Shown here: positions 54,926-63,935 of the stretch, piece by piece | Layout of the letters: the number at the start of each line of letters is the position of its first letter | Numbering within the stretch: position 1 is the stretch's first letter | Assembly: GCF_900113605.1 (NCBI RefSeq) | Contig: NZ_FOPY01000004.1 | Coordinates: forward strand, 62,001-126,000 | Length of the DNA stretch: 64,000 bases | Source: Modicisalibacter xianhensis | GTDB taxonomy: Bacteria; Pseudomonadota; Gammaproteobacteria; Pseudomonadales; Halomonadaceae | Direction: 5' to 3' | Made by a program: the position numbers and the translations under genes | Notes under the pieces: generated by a model | What the model was told of the DNA's origin: nothing | Seen by the model: the letters and a program-made list of their open reading frames with translations, nothing else | Database searches by the model: none

Positions 54926-57057
54926 GACGGAAGTACCTCCTGAACGAGCTGGGGCTGTGGGTCGTTGTTACGGCGCGGCGCCTTGCGCCGGCTGAGGCGA
55001 TGCAGGTCGGCAATATCGAGGATCAGCGCGACGCTGCCATCGCCAAGGATGGTGGCCGCGGAAATTCCCGGCACCTTGCGATAATTGGTTTCCAGATTCT
55101 TGACGACAACCTGCTGCTGCCCGACCAGGTCGTCGACGACCAAGGCATAGCGGCGGCCTTCTCCCTGCACGATGACCACGATGCATTCGGTGAGCTTGGT
55201 CCGCGCTCCCTGCACATCCAGTACCTGGTGCAGGGCGATGACCGGCAGGTATTCGTCGCGCACCTTGAGCAGCAGGTCGTTGCCGGCCATGGAATACAGG
55301 TCGTCCTCGTTGGGCTGTAGCGATTCGAGTACGGCGCCCAGCGGCAGGATGAACACTTCATCTCCGACCTTGATTGACATGCCGTCGAGAATCGCCAGCG
55401 TCAGCGGCAGCACAATGCGGGTCGTCGTTCCCTGGCCTTCGCGAGACACGATTTCGACATGCCCGCCCATCGCCTGGATGTTGCGCTTGACCACGTCCAT
55501 GCCGACGCCCCGGCCGGACACGTCGCTGACCTTTTCCGCCGTGGAGAAGCCCGGCGCGAAAATCAGTTGCCAGACCTCGTCATCACTCATGCTGTCGGAC
55601 ACCGCCAAGCCGTTGGATTCGGCCTTGGCCAGCAGCTTCTTGCGATTAAGACCAGCACCGTCGTCGATGACTTCGATGAGGATATTGCCGCCCTGGTGCT
55701 GGGCAGACAGTGTGAGCTTGCCGGTGCGCGGCTTGCCCGCGGCCTCGCGCTTGTCCGGCGACTCGATACCATGGTCGAGGCTGTTGCGCACCAGGTGGGT
55801 CAACGGGTCGATGATGCGCTCGATCAGGCTCTTGTCGAGCTCGGTGGACTTGCCTTCGGTCACCAGTTCCACATCCTTGTCGAGCTTGGCCGCAAGATCG
55901 CGCACCAGACGCGGGAAACGACTGAACACGTAGTCCATCGGCATCATGCGAATCGACATGACCGCTTCCTGCAGGTCGCGCGCGTTGCGCTGCAGCAGGT
56001 TGAGCCCGTTGTGCAACGCACTGTGCGTCACGCCATCGAATTCGCTGGCCGTCTGATCGAGCATCGATTGGGTGATGATCAACTCACCGACCAGGTTGAT
56101 GATCTGGTCGACCTTGTCGACGGGCACGCGCAGCGAACTGGACTCACTACCGCTCTTGGCCTTGTTCGACGCAGCCTTGGCAGGTGCCTTGGCCGCCTTG
56201 TCGGCAGCGGGTTTGGCCTGCTCGGCCGGGGCCGGGACTTGCGCCTTGGTGGCGGCCGGCTTGCTCTCGACTGCCGGCGCATCGTCCGCCCTGGCCTCGA
56301 CAGCCGGTGTTGCAGGTGCGGAAGCCGCCCCTACGCTACTGATCTGGAGCTGTTCAGGCTCGACGATGAAGCACATGACGGCTTCGATATCGTCAGTGCT
56401 GACGCCGGTCTGCAGGATCACTTCGTAGCGCTTGTCATCGCCGCGCTGCTCGCGAATCTCGCCTAGCTGCCCCAGTTCCTCGACCAGCAGCTCGCGATCC
56501 TTGTCATTGACGTTCAACAGCGCCACGCACAGGGCACCGCCTTCGACGGATGCTGTCTCGGCGGCTGACTCCTCGGGCGTCTCGGCTTCCGCTACCGGTT
56601 CCGGCTCGGGCGGCGGCGTCGGCTGTGCCGCGGCAGTGGCATTACCGGCACTGTCGCCCATCGACTTGCCCAACTCATCCAGGGCCAGTTGCTTGAGGGT
56701 CTTGCAGATGCGCTCAAAGGCTTCCGGATCGGGCTCGGCGCCATTGCGATAGGCGTCCAGCTGGTCGTGCAACATATCCTTGGCTTCCAGAAAGGTGTCG
56801 ACGATATCGCGGCGCAGCGTGAGTTCTCCACGGCGCGTGTGATCGAGCAGGTTTTCGAGAATGTGAGTGGTTTCCTGCAGCACGAGGAAACCGAACGTTC
56901 CCGCGCCACCCTTGATGGAATGTGCTGCACGGAAGATGGCGTTGAGCTGTTCCGGGTCGGGATCGTCGACATCCAGCTCGAGCAGGTGGCGCTCCATGTC
57001 GCCCAGAAGCTCCTCCGCCTCCTCGAAGAACGTTTCATAGAATTCAGTAATATCCAT
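54922..57057 (-). CDS. cheA: Chemotaxis histidine kinase CheA
   Basis: 711 residues. P1 Hpt domain with phospho-acceptor His46 in [16 protein letters not shown]2 CheY/CheB-binding domain (about 165-240); an Ala/Pro/Lys-rich linker (about 245-305); P3 dimerisation helices (about 310-375); P4 kinase with [11 protein letters not shown] (N box), IDDGAGLN (G1) and GRGVGMDVV (G2); P5 CheW-like domain from about 565. It phosphorylates CheY and CheB in response to receptors. Class and domain order equal E. coli CheA. Lies between motB and cheW in one operon. Confidence 0.96.
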   Translation of the reverse strand: MDITEFYETFFEEAEELLGDMERHLLELDVDDPDPEQLNAIFRAAHSIKGGAGTFGFLVLQETTHILENLLDHTRRGELTLRRDIVDTFLEAKDMLHDQLDAYRNGAEPDPEAFERICKTLKQLALDELGKSMGDSAGNATAAAQPTPPPEPEPVAEAETPEESAAETASVEGGALCVALLNVNDKDRELLVEELGQLGEIREQRGDDKRYEVILQTGVSTDDIEAVMCFIVEPEQLQISSVGAASAPATPAVEARADDAPAVESKPAATKAQVPAPAEQAKPAADKAAKAPAKAASNKAKSGSESSSLRVPVDKVDQIINLVGELIITQSMLDQTASEFDGVTHSALHNGLNLLQRNARDLQEAVMSIRMMPMDYVFSRFPRLVRDLAAKLDKDVELVTEGKSTELDKSLIERIIDPLTHLVRNSLDHGIESPDKREAAGKPRTGKLTLSAQHQGGNILIEVIDDGAGLNRKKLLAKAESNGLAVSDSMSDDEVWQLIFAPGFSTAEKVSDVSGRGVGMDVVKRNIQAMGGHVEIVSREGQGTTTRIVLPLTLAILDGMSIKVGDEVFILPLGAVLESLQPNEDDLYSMAGNDLLLKVRDEYLPVIALHQVLDVQGARTKLTECIVVIVQGEGRRYALVVDDLVGQQQVVVKNLETNYRKVPGISAATILGDGSVALILDIADLHRLSRRKAPRRNNDPQPQLVQEVLPS

Positions 57058-57076
57058 GTTCTAATCCACTCAGGTC

Positions 57077-58033
57077 TCAAGGGGCATTGAGCGCATCGTT
57101 GAGCGACTCCAATGCCATATTGGGTATCACCACGGCCGATTCGTCCGGCACGTTAGTGCCTGCCGGCGAGGCAATCTTTGGCGGCGCTTCCGACCAGGTC
57201 TGCACGCTCTGGTTGGTGATCGACGTGGCTGCGCGCTTGTCCAGCACGAGGATGCTGATCCGCCGGTTGGCGGCATCGCTGCCGTCTACCTCGTGCAGCG
57301 GCACGCGAGCGCCCATGCCGGCAACGCGTAGCAGCTTTTCGGCATCGAGCCCGCCAGCGACCAGCTCTCGCCGCGACGCATTGGCGCGGTCCGCCGACAG
57401 TTCCCAGTTGCTGTAGCCCTTCTCACCATTGACGTAGGGCAGGCTATCGGTATGGCCACTCAGGCTGATGCGGTTCGGCAACTCGTTGAGCACCGGCGCA
57501 ATGGCACGCAGGATGTCGCGCATGTAGGGCGCGACGCGGTCGCTGCCCAGCTCGAACATGGGGCGTTTCTCAGAATCGACGATCTGGATGCGCAGCCCCT
57601 CCGGGGTCATCGCCATGCGCAACTGCGAACGCAATTCACGCAGGTTCGGCTTGCTCTCGATCACCGACTCGATACGCTTTTCAAGGTTGATCAGCCGGCG
57701 CTGCTCGTCGCTGGGACGCGTTTCCTGGCGGCGGTCGATACGCATCTGCTCGCCGTCGACATGCGCCGGATCGGGCCCACCGCCCGGGATGGCACTGGTA
57801 CTCGCCGTGTTCTTGTCGCCGCCTGCCATGGCCACCGGCAACGGCGTGCGAAAGTACTCGGAAATACTCTTGAGTTCCGCCGGCGATGCCGTCGATAGCA
57901 GCCACAGCACGAGGAACAGCGCCATCAGGGCGGTCATGAAATCGGCATAGGCGATCTTCCAGGCACCACCATGATGCCCGCCCTTGACCGACTTCTTGCG
58001 CTTGACGATGACAGGACGATGGGCACCGCTCAT
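57077..58033 (-). CDS. motB: Flagellar stator protein MotB
   Basis: 318 residues. A basic cytoplasmic N-terminus, one membrane helix (about 28-50) with the proton-binding Asp31 in YADFMTALMALF, a plug/linker, and a C-terminal OmpA-like peptidoglycan-binding domain (about 150-275: LSGHTDSLPY, NWELSADRANASRREL). The tail of about 45 residues is longer than the core domain needs. The conserved residues favour a proton-type MotB over PomB. ATG overlaps the motA stop by 4 bases. Confidence 0.95.
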   Translation of the reverse strand: MSGAHRPVIVKRKKSVKGGHHGGAWKIAYADFMTALMALFLVLWLLSTASPAELKSISEYFRTPLPVAMAGGDKNTASTSAIPGGGPDPAHVDGEQMRIDRRQETRPSDEQRRLINLEKRIESVIESKPNLRELRSQLRMAMTPEGLRIQIVDSEKRPMFELGSDRVAPYMRDILRAIAPVLNELPNRISLSGHTDSLPYVNGEKGYSNWELSADRANASRRELVAGGLDAEKLLRVAGMGARVPLHEVDGSDAANRRISILVLDKRAATSITNQSVQTWSEAPPKIASPAGTNVPDESAVVIPNMALESLNDALNAP

Positions 58034-58902
58034 GGTCCCCCCACTGAGCTTTTCGAGTTGCGGACGTGATCTTCCAATTCATTGAAGGTCGGACGTTCGG
58101 CGGTGTAGAGCGCCTTGCGCCCGAACTCCACGGCCAACTGCGGCGCGTAGCCGTTGAGGCTCGCCATCAACGTGACGCGAATGCAATGCAGCATCTTGAC
58201 CGCTTCAGCGATCTGCTGATGGATACGCGCCGCCAGGGGGTTGACGAAGCCATACGCCAGCAGGATGCCCAGGAACGTGCCGACGAGCGCGTGGGCAATG
58301 AGAATGCCCATCTCCGCCGCGCCCTGGTCGGCCGAGCCGAGTGCATGCACGACCCCCATGACCGCGGCTACGATCCCGAAGGCCGGCAAGCCGTCGCCGA
58401 CCGTCTGCAACGCATGCGCCGGGACTTCCGCTTCATGCTGGAACGTCTCGATCTCGTGCTCCATCAGTGCATCGATTTCGAAAGGGTCCATGTTGCCGCT
58501 GACCATCAAGCGCAGGTAATCGGTCAAGAAGGCCATAACCATGGGATCGGCCAGCAGCTTGGGATAATCCGCGAAAATGGCACTGTTCTGGGGGTCGTCG
58601 ATGTCGCGCTCTATACCCAGCATGCCGTCGCGACGCGCCTTGGTCAGCAGCTTGTATTGGAGTGCCATCAGCTCCATGTACATGAGCTTGTTGTACTTGG
58701 CCGTCCGCTTGAGCTTGGAAAATGTGCGGAACGTTGCCTTGATGGCCTTGCCATTGTTAGAGGCCACGAAAGCGCCGACGGCTGCACCGCCGATCATGAC
58801 CAGTTCGGCAGGCTGATAGAGTGCGCCCAGATGGCCGCCTACCATCAAGTAACCGCCGAAGACCGACGCGATAACGATGAAATAGCCGATGGGGATTAAC
58901 AC
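58030..58902 (-). CDS. motA: Flagellar stator protein MotA
   Basis: 290 residues from a GTG at 58902, with GAGGA upstream; the nearby ATG in another frame ends at once. Four membrane helices: two near the N-terminus (about 3-20 and 30-50) and two after the cytoplasmic loop (about 165-225, with GDGLPAFGIVAAVMGVVHALG). Loop and ring charges that touch FliG are in the ~60-160 region. It forms the torque-generating ion channel with MotB. A sigma-28 promoter lies 44-70 bases upstream. Confidence 0.95.
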   Translation of the reverse strand: MLIPIGYFIVIASVFGGYLMVGGHLGALYQPAELVMIGGAAVGAFVASNNGKAIKATFRTFSKLKRTAKYNKLMYMELMALQYKLLTKARRDGMLGIERDIDDPQNSAIFADYPKLLADPMVMAFLTDYLRLMVSGNMDPFEIDALMEHEIETFQHEAEVPAHALQTVGDGLPAFGIVAAVMGVVHALGSADQGAAEMGILIAHALVGTFLGILLAYGFVNPLAARIHQQIAEAVKMLHCIRVTLMASLNGYAPQLAVEFGRKALYTAERPTFNELEDHVRNSKSSVGGP

Positions 58903-58945
58903 GCGTTCATGTCCTCGTCTTGCAGAATGAGTTACTTATTGGTTG

Positions 58946-58972
58946 TTATCGGCAACACTGCAGTGACCTTGA
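58946..58972 (-). promoter_or_regulatory. Sigma-28 promoter of motAB-cheAW
   Basis: -35 TCAAGGTC (58972-58965), 11-base spacer, -10 GCCGATAA (58953-58946). The -10 is a perfect FliA consensus. It sits just after the flhDC terminator and starts the motility/chemotaxis transcript. Confidence 0.85.
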
Positions 58973-59000
58973 GGGCAACGAACCCACAGATTTCGCGCAT

Positions 59001-59031
59001 AAAAAAACCGCAGCGTCATTCAGCTGCGGTT
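59001..59031 (-). terminator. Terminator of flhDC
   Basis: On the minus strand AACCGCAGC (59031-59023), an 8-base loop, GCTGCGGTT (59014-59006), then a run of T (59007-59001). It lies 19 bases after the flhC stop. Confidence 0.92.
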
Positions 59032-59049
59032 GCGTGGAGGGCGGCTTGT

Positions 59050-59643
59050 TCAGGCCTGGCGAGCCTGCACCATCGGCAAGGCATCGTCATCGCACTTGGC
59101 CCGGCGACCCGCTTCGATCGCCTCGCGACGCTTGCGCGTCTTGCCGGCTCGCGACGGCGGCTGGCAAATGCCGCAGACAAAATCGTGAGAGGGGGTATGC
59201 GCATGCACCACGAAGCGGCCACTGCAACTGGTGCATTTGCTCAACTCCAGCATGTCGCTTTCGAAGAAACGCACCAGCGTCCAGGCCCGTGTCAGCCCGA
59301 GCACCGGCTCGGCGTCTTCAATCGCAAGTTGTTCGAGATAGAGCCGAAACGCCCTGACGAACGCGCTCATGCGCTCGCAACCGTGGTCGTTCACCAGGCG
59401 CTCGTAGATGTTGTAGAACAATGACGAGTGAATGTTCGGCAACCAGGTGATGAACCAGTCGGTGGAGAACGGCAGCATGCCCTTGGGTGGAGACATGCCG
59501 CGCACCTCCTTGTACAGCTTGATCAAGCGTGCACGACTCAGGTCGGTTTCCGTTTCGAGTACCTGCAGCCTGGCACCGAGTTCAATCAACTCGATGGCCA
59601 TCTGGACCTGCTGCATCTCGCTGACCAGACTCTTCTCGGCCAT
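59050..59643 (-). CDS. flhC: Flagellar master regulator subunit FlhC
   Basis: 197 residues. Helical N-terminal part binding DNA with FlhD, then the zinc site made of two pairs: CTSC (about 138-141) and CGIC (about 157-160). FlhD4C2 activates the early (class II) flagellar operons including fliA. It starts six bases after flhD. The C-terminal tail is basic. No class II box could be assigned with confidence from the sequence alone. Confidence 0.94.
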   Translation of the reverse strand: MAEKSLVSEMQQVQMAIELIELGARLQVLETETDLSRARLIKLYKEVRGMSPPKGMLPFSTDWFITWLPNIHSSLFYNIYERLVNDHGCERMSAFVRAFRLYLEQLAIEDAEPVLGLTRAWTLVRFFESDMLELSKCTSCSGRFVVHAHTPSHDFVCGICQPPSRAGKTRKRREAIEAGRRAKCDDDALPMVQARQA

Positions 59644-59649
59644 GTCGAC

Positions 59650-59976
59650 TTACCCCGCCTGGAGATTGGAGCGGGTCGGCACGGAGGCCATCAGCAGCGC
59701 CGCATGTGTCTGCCCCAGGCCCTGCTCGCGCGGGTCGGTGGTGAGCTTGAGCAACTGTTCGGGATCGTCGAAGCACAGGCGGCACAGCAACTGGTTGGTA
59801 CGCGACAGTTGGCCCAGTTGCTTTACGGACAACGAAGCCAGCATATCGGCCATGGGTTCGCTGATCTTGAGGCGGAACATGGCAGTGGTACGGTCTTCAT
59901 TGATGAGGCGCTGTACCAGCAGCAGGTACGAGAGGTTGATGTCCTGGATGTCGTTCAGAAGGCTGTCAGTCAACAT
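59650..59976 (-). CDS. flhD: Flagellar master regulator subunit FlhD
   Basis: 108 residues, within the usual 100-119. The pattern INLSYLLLVQRLINEDRTTAMFRL followed by LASLSVKQLGQLSRTNQLLCRLCF is the FlhD helical fold; the paired cysteines near residue 65-70 include the site of the inter-subunit disulfide known in E. coli. AGGGAA precedes the ATG. It forms the FlhD4C2 activator with FlhC. Confidence 0.94.
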   Translation of the reverse strand: MLTDSLLNDIQDINLSYLLLVQRLINEDRTTAMFRLKISEPMADMLASLSVKQLGQLSRTNQLLCRLCFDDPEQLLKLTTDPREQGLGQTHAALLMASVPTRSNLQAG

Positions 59977-60281
59977 GGTTTGTCATTCCCTGCGTTTGCG
60001 TAATCGATGGCCTAGGGCCATTCGTTTATTATGAGCCTGTCTCCGATAGACGACTCTTGGTACTTCATTGTGTACCTATTGTGAGACGTTTTTATGAAAC
60101 GTTGCAACACGCTACGCAGAAGAAATGACTAAAGTTCTAATAAATTTGACGGAACGCAAGAATGCTTGACTAACCTGCTGTATCGCAAAGGATATTTTTC
60201 TTTATATACATTTAGTCACAATGTACAAAAGTTAAATTCCCAATGGTTCGTTAAACGTTACAAAACCACTTCAACGCAACG
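59977..60281. promoter_or_regulatory. flhDC upstream region
   Basis: 305 bases with no gene, AT-rich compared with its surroundings, as is usual before flhDC, where many regulators act. ACGTTTTTATGAAACGT at 60086-60102 is a perfect inverted repeat with a 5-base centre. No single promoter could be picked with confidence. Confidence 0.5.
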
Positions 60282-60563
60282 TCACTCTTGCTGAGAATCG
60301 ATGTCATGTACCCAGGCCAGAAGTTCTGCAATGACCTGATACAATGTAGGCGGAATACGTGCATCCAGATCGACCTGCATCAGCAGGCTGACGAGTTCCG
60401 GCGCATCGTGAACGAAAATTCCCTGTGCCTGGGCCTGGCTGACAATGCGCTCTGCCAACTCGCCATACCCCTTGGCCAGCACGGTAGGCGCACGATCGCC
60501 CCCCTGATAGGCCAAGGTAACGGCCTGGCGGCGCCTGCTGGGTAACTCTCGTTCCTTGCTCAC
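60282..60563 (-). CDS. FlhB C-terminal domain homologue (FhlB)
   Basis: 93 residues from a GTG overlapping the fliK stop (GTGA), with GGGAG upstream. It resembles only the C-terminal cytoplasmic part of FlhB: AVTLAYQGGDRAPTVLAKGYGELAERI and LMQVDLDARIPPTLYQVIAELLAWV. The self-cleaving NPTH is absent, the sequence beginning just beyond it. Proteins like this (FhlB/FlhX) can replace or modulate the cleaved FlhB fragment in the export switch. Its place directly after fliK, the hook-length ruler that acts on FlhB, fits that role. Confidence 0.85.
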   Translation of the reverse strand: MSKERELPSRRRQAVTLAYQGGDRAPTVLAKGYGELAERIVSQAQAQGIFVHDAPELVSLLMQVDLDARIPPTLYQVIAELLAWVHDIDSQQE

Positions 60564-61786
60564 GGCGCGTCTCCCTCTGATGCCTCGCGGCGGGGCAAGA
60601 TACTGACCTTGATATCAGACAGGCCACAACGGCCAAGGCGGGTCTCGAGATCCTGGCTTGCTGCCTGCAACGTGGCGAGACTGGCAGTGTCGGCACACTC
60701 CAGCGTCATGTTCAACGACGACTCTCTGAGATAGACATTGACACCCAGCGTACCCAAACGAGGTAGCTGTAATGTCAGTTGGCTATGCCAGACAGCCTCT
60801 TCGTCGTCGTTTCCCTCACCGCTGGGCTCACCACCCTTTCCTCCCTGCCTATCCATCGCCTCGGGCACGTGAATCGCCAGCGCCATGAACATCCCCGACC
60901 AGAGATCGCCCTCCCAGCGAAGCGTTGGCGTGACCATGAGTTCAAGCTGATGCCGCACGATACCCTGTAACGCATCGTCCGCCCGCCCATCGCTGCCCGA
61001 AATGGATGGCCGCGGTGATTCCTGCATGGCATCGTCCGCCAGGTTGGCTGTCTGCCCCTGGGCAGGTTGCGATTCTCCTGGCGCCGCCGGGACCTGGGCG
61101 CCCTGCATCACGGCGGGAGCGGACGACGATGACGTATAGACCAGCGGGGACTGGGCATGAGGTGGGACCTGGGGCTGAATCCGTCCCGGTGCCCCGCCCA
61201 GTTCAAGACGGCTGCCAGCCAGAAGACCTCGATCCTGCCCCTCTACCGGCATGGAAGAAGCGGAGGGCTGCGGTCGCTGCAAGAAAAACTGCATCTGGGG
61301 TTCACGTTCCAGCAGCGAGCGTGCCATATCGCCGCGGTGCCATCGGGCCAGATGGGACTCGTAGAACAGGCCTGACGTTTCGATACTCTGGCGCAACCGT
61401 GAGGCAAGCTGGGCAGGCTCGACCGACTCGCCGGCTGCCGCCAACGGTGCGGTGGACTTGACCACGGAAGGCGGCGCCGGGAACTTGACCAGAATGTCGG
61501 CAATGCTGCGCGCCGCCGCACTGAAATGGGTCCGCGTCGAGGCCGGTGCCAGGGACGAGGAATCCGAACCTGGCAGCGCAGATGGACGGTCGCCTATCGC
61601 ACTCTGGCGCTGGAGCGCCGCCTGCTCGGCATTGAGCCGGGAGTCACTGTGCACCGCCCGGGGAGCGTGCCCCTGGGAAAGCGGCTTGACCGGCTCCAGC
61701 ATTTCCCGATGGGCTTGCGTCTCGACACGCTTGCCCAACACCTCATGCAGAAGCGTGTCGAGAATCGGCGTGATGATACCGCTCAC
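60560..61786 (-). CDS. fliK: Flagellar hook-length control protein FliK
   Basis: 408 residues from a GTG that overlaps the fliT stop. The first ~280 residues are low-complexity (Ser, Pro, Gln, Ala), acting as the ruler. The C-terminal FliK domain (about 285-400) has WEGDLWSGMFMALAI, LTLQLPRLGTLGVNVYLRE and SLNMTLECADTASLATLQ with a final LGRCGLSDIKVSI. It measures hook length and triggers the switch in FlhB. Standing in fliD-S-T-K-fhlB rather than near the hook genes is less common. Confidence 0.85.
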   Translation of the reverse strand: MSGIITPILDTLLHEVLGKRVETQAHREMLEPVKPLSQGHAPRAVHSDSRLNAEQAALQRQSAIGDRPSALPGSDSSSLAPASTRTHFSAAARSIADILVKFPAPPSVVKSTAPLAAAGESVEPAQLASRLRQSIETSGLFYESHLARWHRGDMARSLLEREPQMQFFLQRPQPSASSMPVEGQDRGLLAGSRLELGGAPGRIQPQVPPHAQSPLVYTSSSSAPAVMQGAQVPAAPGESQPAQGQTANLADDAMQESPRPSISGSDGRADDALQGIVRHQLELMVTPTLRWEGDLWSGMFMALAIHVPEAMDRQGGKGGEPSGEGNDDEEAVWHSQLTLQLPRLGTLGVNVYLRESSLNMTLECADTASLATLQAASQDLETRLGRCGLSDIKVSILPRREASEGDAP

Positions 61787-62151
61787 CGACGCCCTTGATC
61801 GATTGGCGTGGGCTTGCCTGCCACGGATCCATAGGCCCGTGACATGTCACGACGGCGGCGGGTGTCGCCGATGAGTCCACTCAACTCATCCCGGCGGGCT
61901 TCCAGGCGCTGACGCACTTCGGCATCCTGCTCCAGGATACGTTCGAGTAGATCGGCCTTCCTTTGCATGTCCGCCCAATCCAGTGTGTAACCTGCTTCCA
62001 GGCGCTTCAAGTCCTCGACCGCCACCACATATACGGATTCTTCCTGCACGAGATGCGCCCACTCGCCCTGCCGGGCCCAGTCCAGCATCCGCGCAGAGCG
62101 CTGCAGCAGCTTCTCGTAGCCTGCAAGCACCTCGTTTGCCGCCGTCATCAA
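61783..62151 (-). CDS. fliT: Flagellar chaperone FliT
   Basis: 122 residues, all helical. Pattern YEKLLQRSARMLDWARQGEWAHLVQEES with a C-terminal helical, charged tail, as in FliT family members. It binds the cap protein FliD, and in Salmonella also FlhDC, as a feedback control. Starts two bases after fliS. Sequence identity in this family is low, so the call leans on order and length. Confidence 0.78.
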   Translation of the reverse strand: MMTAANEVLAGYEKLLQRSARMLDWARQGEWAHLVQEESVYVVAVEDLKRLEAGYTLDWADMQRKADLLERILEQDAEVRQRLEARRDELSGLIGDTRRRRDMSRAYGSVAGKPTPIDQGRR

Positions 62152-62153
62152 GC

Positions 62154-62549
62154 TTAACTCCTTGCCTGCGGGGCGATTTCACGCCAGGCAGAACTAATGT
62201 CCTCAAGCAGCTTCGCCGCCTCGTCGAGACGCTGCTCGTCATTGCGTAGATTGGCCTGTAGAAGTAAGCGGCTAATGTAATCATAGAGCGAGCCGAGATT
62301 GTCGGCGATATCGCCGCCCTTCTCCCGATCCAGCGCCGCCAGCAATCCGTTATTGACGATATCGATCGCCTTGGAGAGCGCCTTGCCCTTCTCCGTCACA
62401 TTACCCGCCTGCATATGCAGCTTGGCCGCCCGAATCGATGCCTGGGCACCCTCGAACAGCATGACGATCAACTGATGGGGCGATGCCGACATTACTGCAG
62501 ACTCGACCCCTACCCGGGCATAAGCACCGGCACCACGCATGGAATTCAT
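62154..62549 (-). CDS. fliS: Flagellin chaperone FliS
   Basis: 131 residues, standard length. YARVGVESAVMSASPHQLIVMLFEGAQASIRAAKLHM is the FliS hallmark, with a second half typical of the four-helix chaperone (LYDYISRLLLQANLRND). It binds flagellin in the cytoplasm and prevents early polymerisation. GGGAGG precedes the ATG. It lies between fliD and fliT in one operon. Confidence 0.94.
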   Translation of the reverse strand: MNSMRGAGAYARVGVESAVMSASPHQLIVMLFEGAQASIRAAKLHMQAGNVTEKGKALSKAIDIVNNGLLAALDREKGGDIADNLGSLYDYISRLLLQANLRNDEQRLDEAAKLLEDISSAWREIAPQARS

Positions 62550-62561
62550 TTCACGCCTCCC

Positions 62562-63935
62562 TTACTGGCCCAACTGGGCATTCATGGCCTCGAATTGCTG
62601 ACTCAGGTAACTTGTCGTCGAGTTCATCTGAGCAACAAGAGAATCCATTGCCGCAAATTGCTTTCGGTAACGCTCGATGGTGGCATTGATACTGCTTTCC
62701 ACCCTGTCGTAACGTTCGCCTAGGGAGTCAATACTCTTTTCCAGCCCGCTAGTTGCCGTATCGAGAATCCCGTCGCTTTTCAGCATGGGCTCCATAACAG
62801 CATCAAGCTTATCCGCAAAACCATCAGTCACTTCATCGCCACTGAAGAATTGGCTCAGGCTTGCCGGACTACTAGCCAGCAAGCCGTTAAGTTTATCCGC
62901 ATCAAGCTCGAGGCTCCCATCGAGCTTCAGGTCGATACCGATGTCGGAGAGCCGTTGTAGCGTACCCGTACCCAGCGAGTCACTCATGGCACTCCGGAGT
63001 CGGTTGTCAATACTTCGAGTAGTGGAATCGCCAAGTAGAGTCCCTGCACTGTCGCTAGCAGCGTTATATGCCGTTAACGTATCCAAGGTCTTTTGCAGGG
63101 AGTTGTAACTATCAACGAAGGCCTGAACGTCAGCAGTGATGGTTTCACTGTCTTGCACGACATTGATCGTAGAGGTGCTACCTTCACTCACCAAGTTCAG
63201 CGTCACGCCTTGAATGGCTTCTTCTAGCTGATTCGACTGGCTAGTGATGGCCAGTCCATTGACTGTTAACTCCGCGTCCTGTGCCGCAACTGTTTCTGTT
63301 AGACGAGAACTGGTTGTACTATGGTGCAGCAGATCATCCAGCGCTGTATTGTCTGTCGAGCTAATCTCCATCGTGGATGTTGTTCCGGTTTCCTTGGAAG
63401 ACAGCACCAAGCGATGTGGCTTATCCCCTCCTACATTGACTATCGAGGCGGTAACGCCAATTCCTTCACCATTGATCGCATCACGGATGTCCTCGAGCGA
63501 GCTGGCGCCATCCGCAACACTGATGTTGTGTGTGGTTCCATTTTGGGTGATGGAAATCGTTCCCGCGCCGGTACCAATCTGAGCAGTCTTATCCGCAACG
63601 CCTCCAGTCGCCAGTGATTGCGCCTTGGCCAGCTTGGCCACATTTACAGTATAACTACCCGGCACTGCATCCGTGCCGGCCGCAGCAGTTACCCCATCGC
63701 CTGTAACACTACTGGTCACGGCCTGGAATGTATCGGCCTTGTTGAGTTTCTTGGTGGCTTCTTGAAATTCTGTCAGAGCGGACTCCAACTTGCCATAAGC
63801 GGATATCTTTGCCTGGTAGCTTTTCTGCTGTTGGACGATCGGGGTCAGTTTTTGCCTTTCAGCAGACTGCAACTGATTGAGCAGGCCATTCAGGTCCAGC
63901 CCTGTACCGATACCCAGTGAAGCAATACTCGCCAT
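62562..63935 (-). CDS. fliD: Flagellar cap protein FliD
   Basis: 457 residues, typical FliD length. The N-terminal part has SIASLGIGTGLDLNGLLNQLQSAERQKLTPI, the conserved D0/D1 start; heptad-like helices bound the central Thr/Ser/Asp/Gly-rich D2-D3 region (about 90-300); the C-terminus has helical GERYDRVESSINATIERYRKQFAAMDSLVAQMNS. It caps the filament tip and helps flagellin fold. GGGGAG precedes its ATG. fliC is not inside the window; it would lie beyond the right edge if the usual order holds. Confidence 0.95.
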   Translation of the reverse strand: MASIASLGIGTGLDLNGLLNQLQSAERQKLTPIVQQQKSYQAKISAYGKLESALTEFQEATKKLNKADTFQAVTSSVTGDGVTAAAGTDAVPGSYTVNVAKLAKAQSLATGGVADKTAQIGTGAGTISITQNGTTHNISVADGASSLEDIRDAINGEGIGVTASIVNVGGDKPHRLVLSSKETGTTSTMEISSTDNTALDDLLHHSTTSSRLTETVAAQDAELTVNGLAITSQSNQLEEAIQGVTLNLVSEGSTSTINVVQDSETITADVQAFVDSYNSLQKTLDTLTAYNAASDSAGTLLGDSTTRSIDNRLRSAMSDSLGTGTLQRLSDIGIDLKLDGSLELDADKLNGLLASSPASLSQFFSGDEVTDGFADKLDAVMEPMLKSDGILDTATSGLEKSIDSLGERYDRVESSINATIERYRKQFAAMDSLVAQMNSTTSYLSQQFEAMNAQLGQ

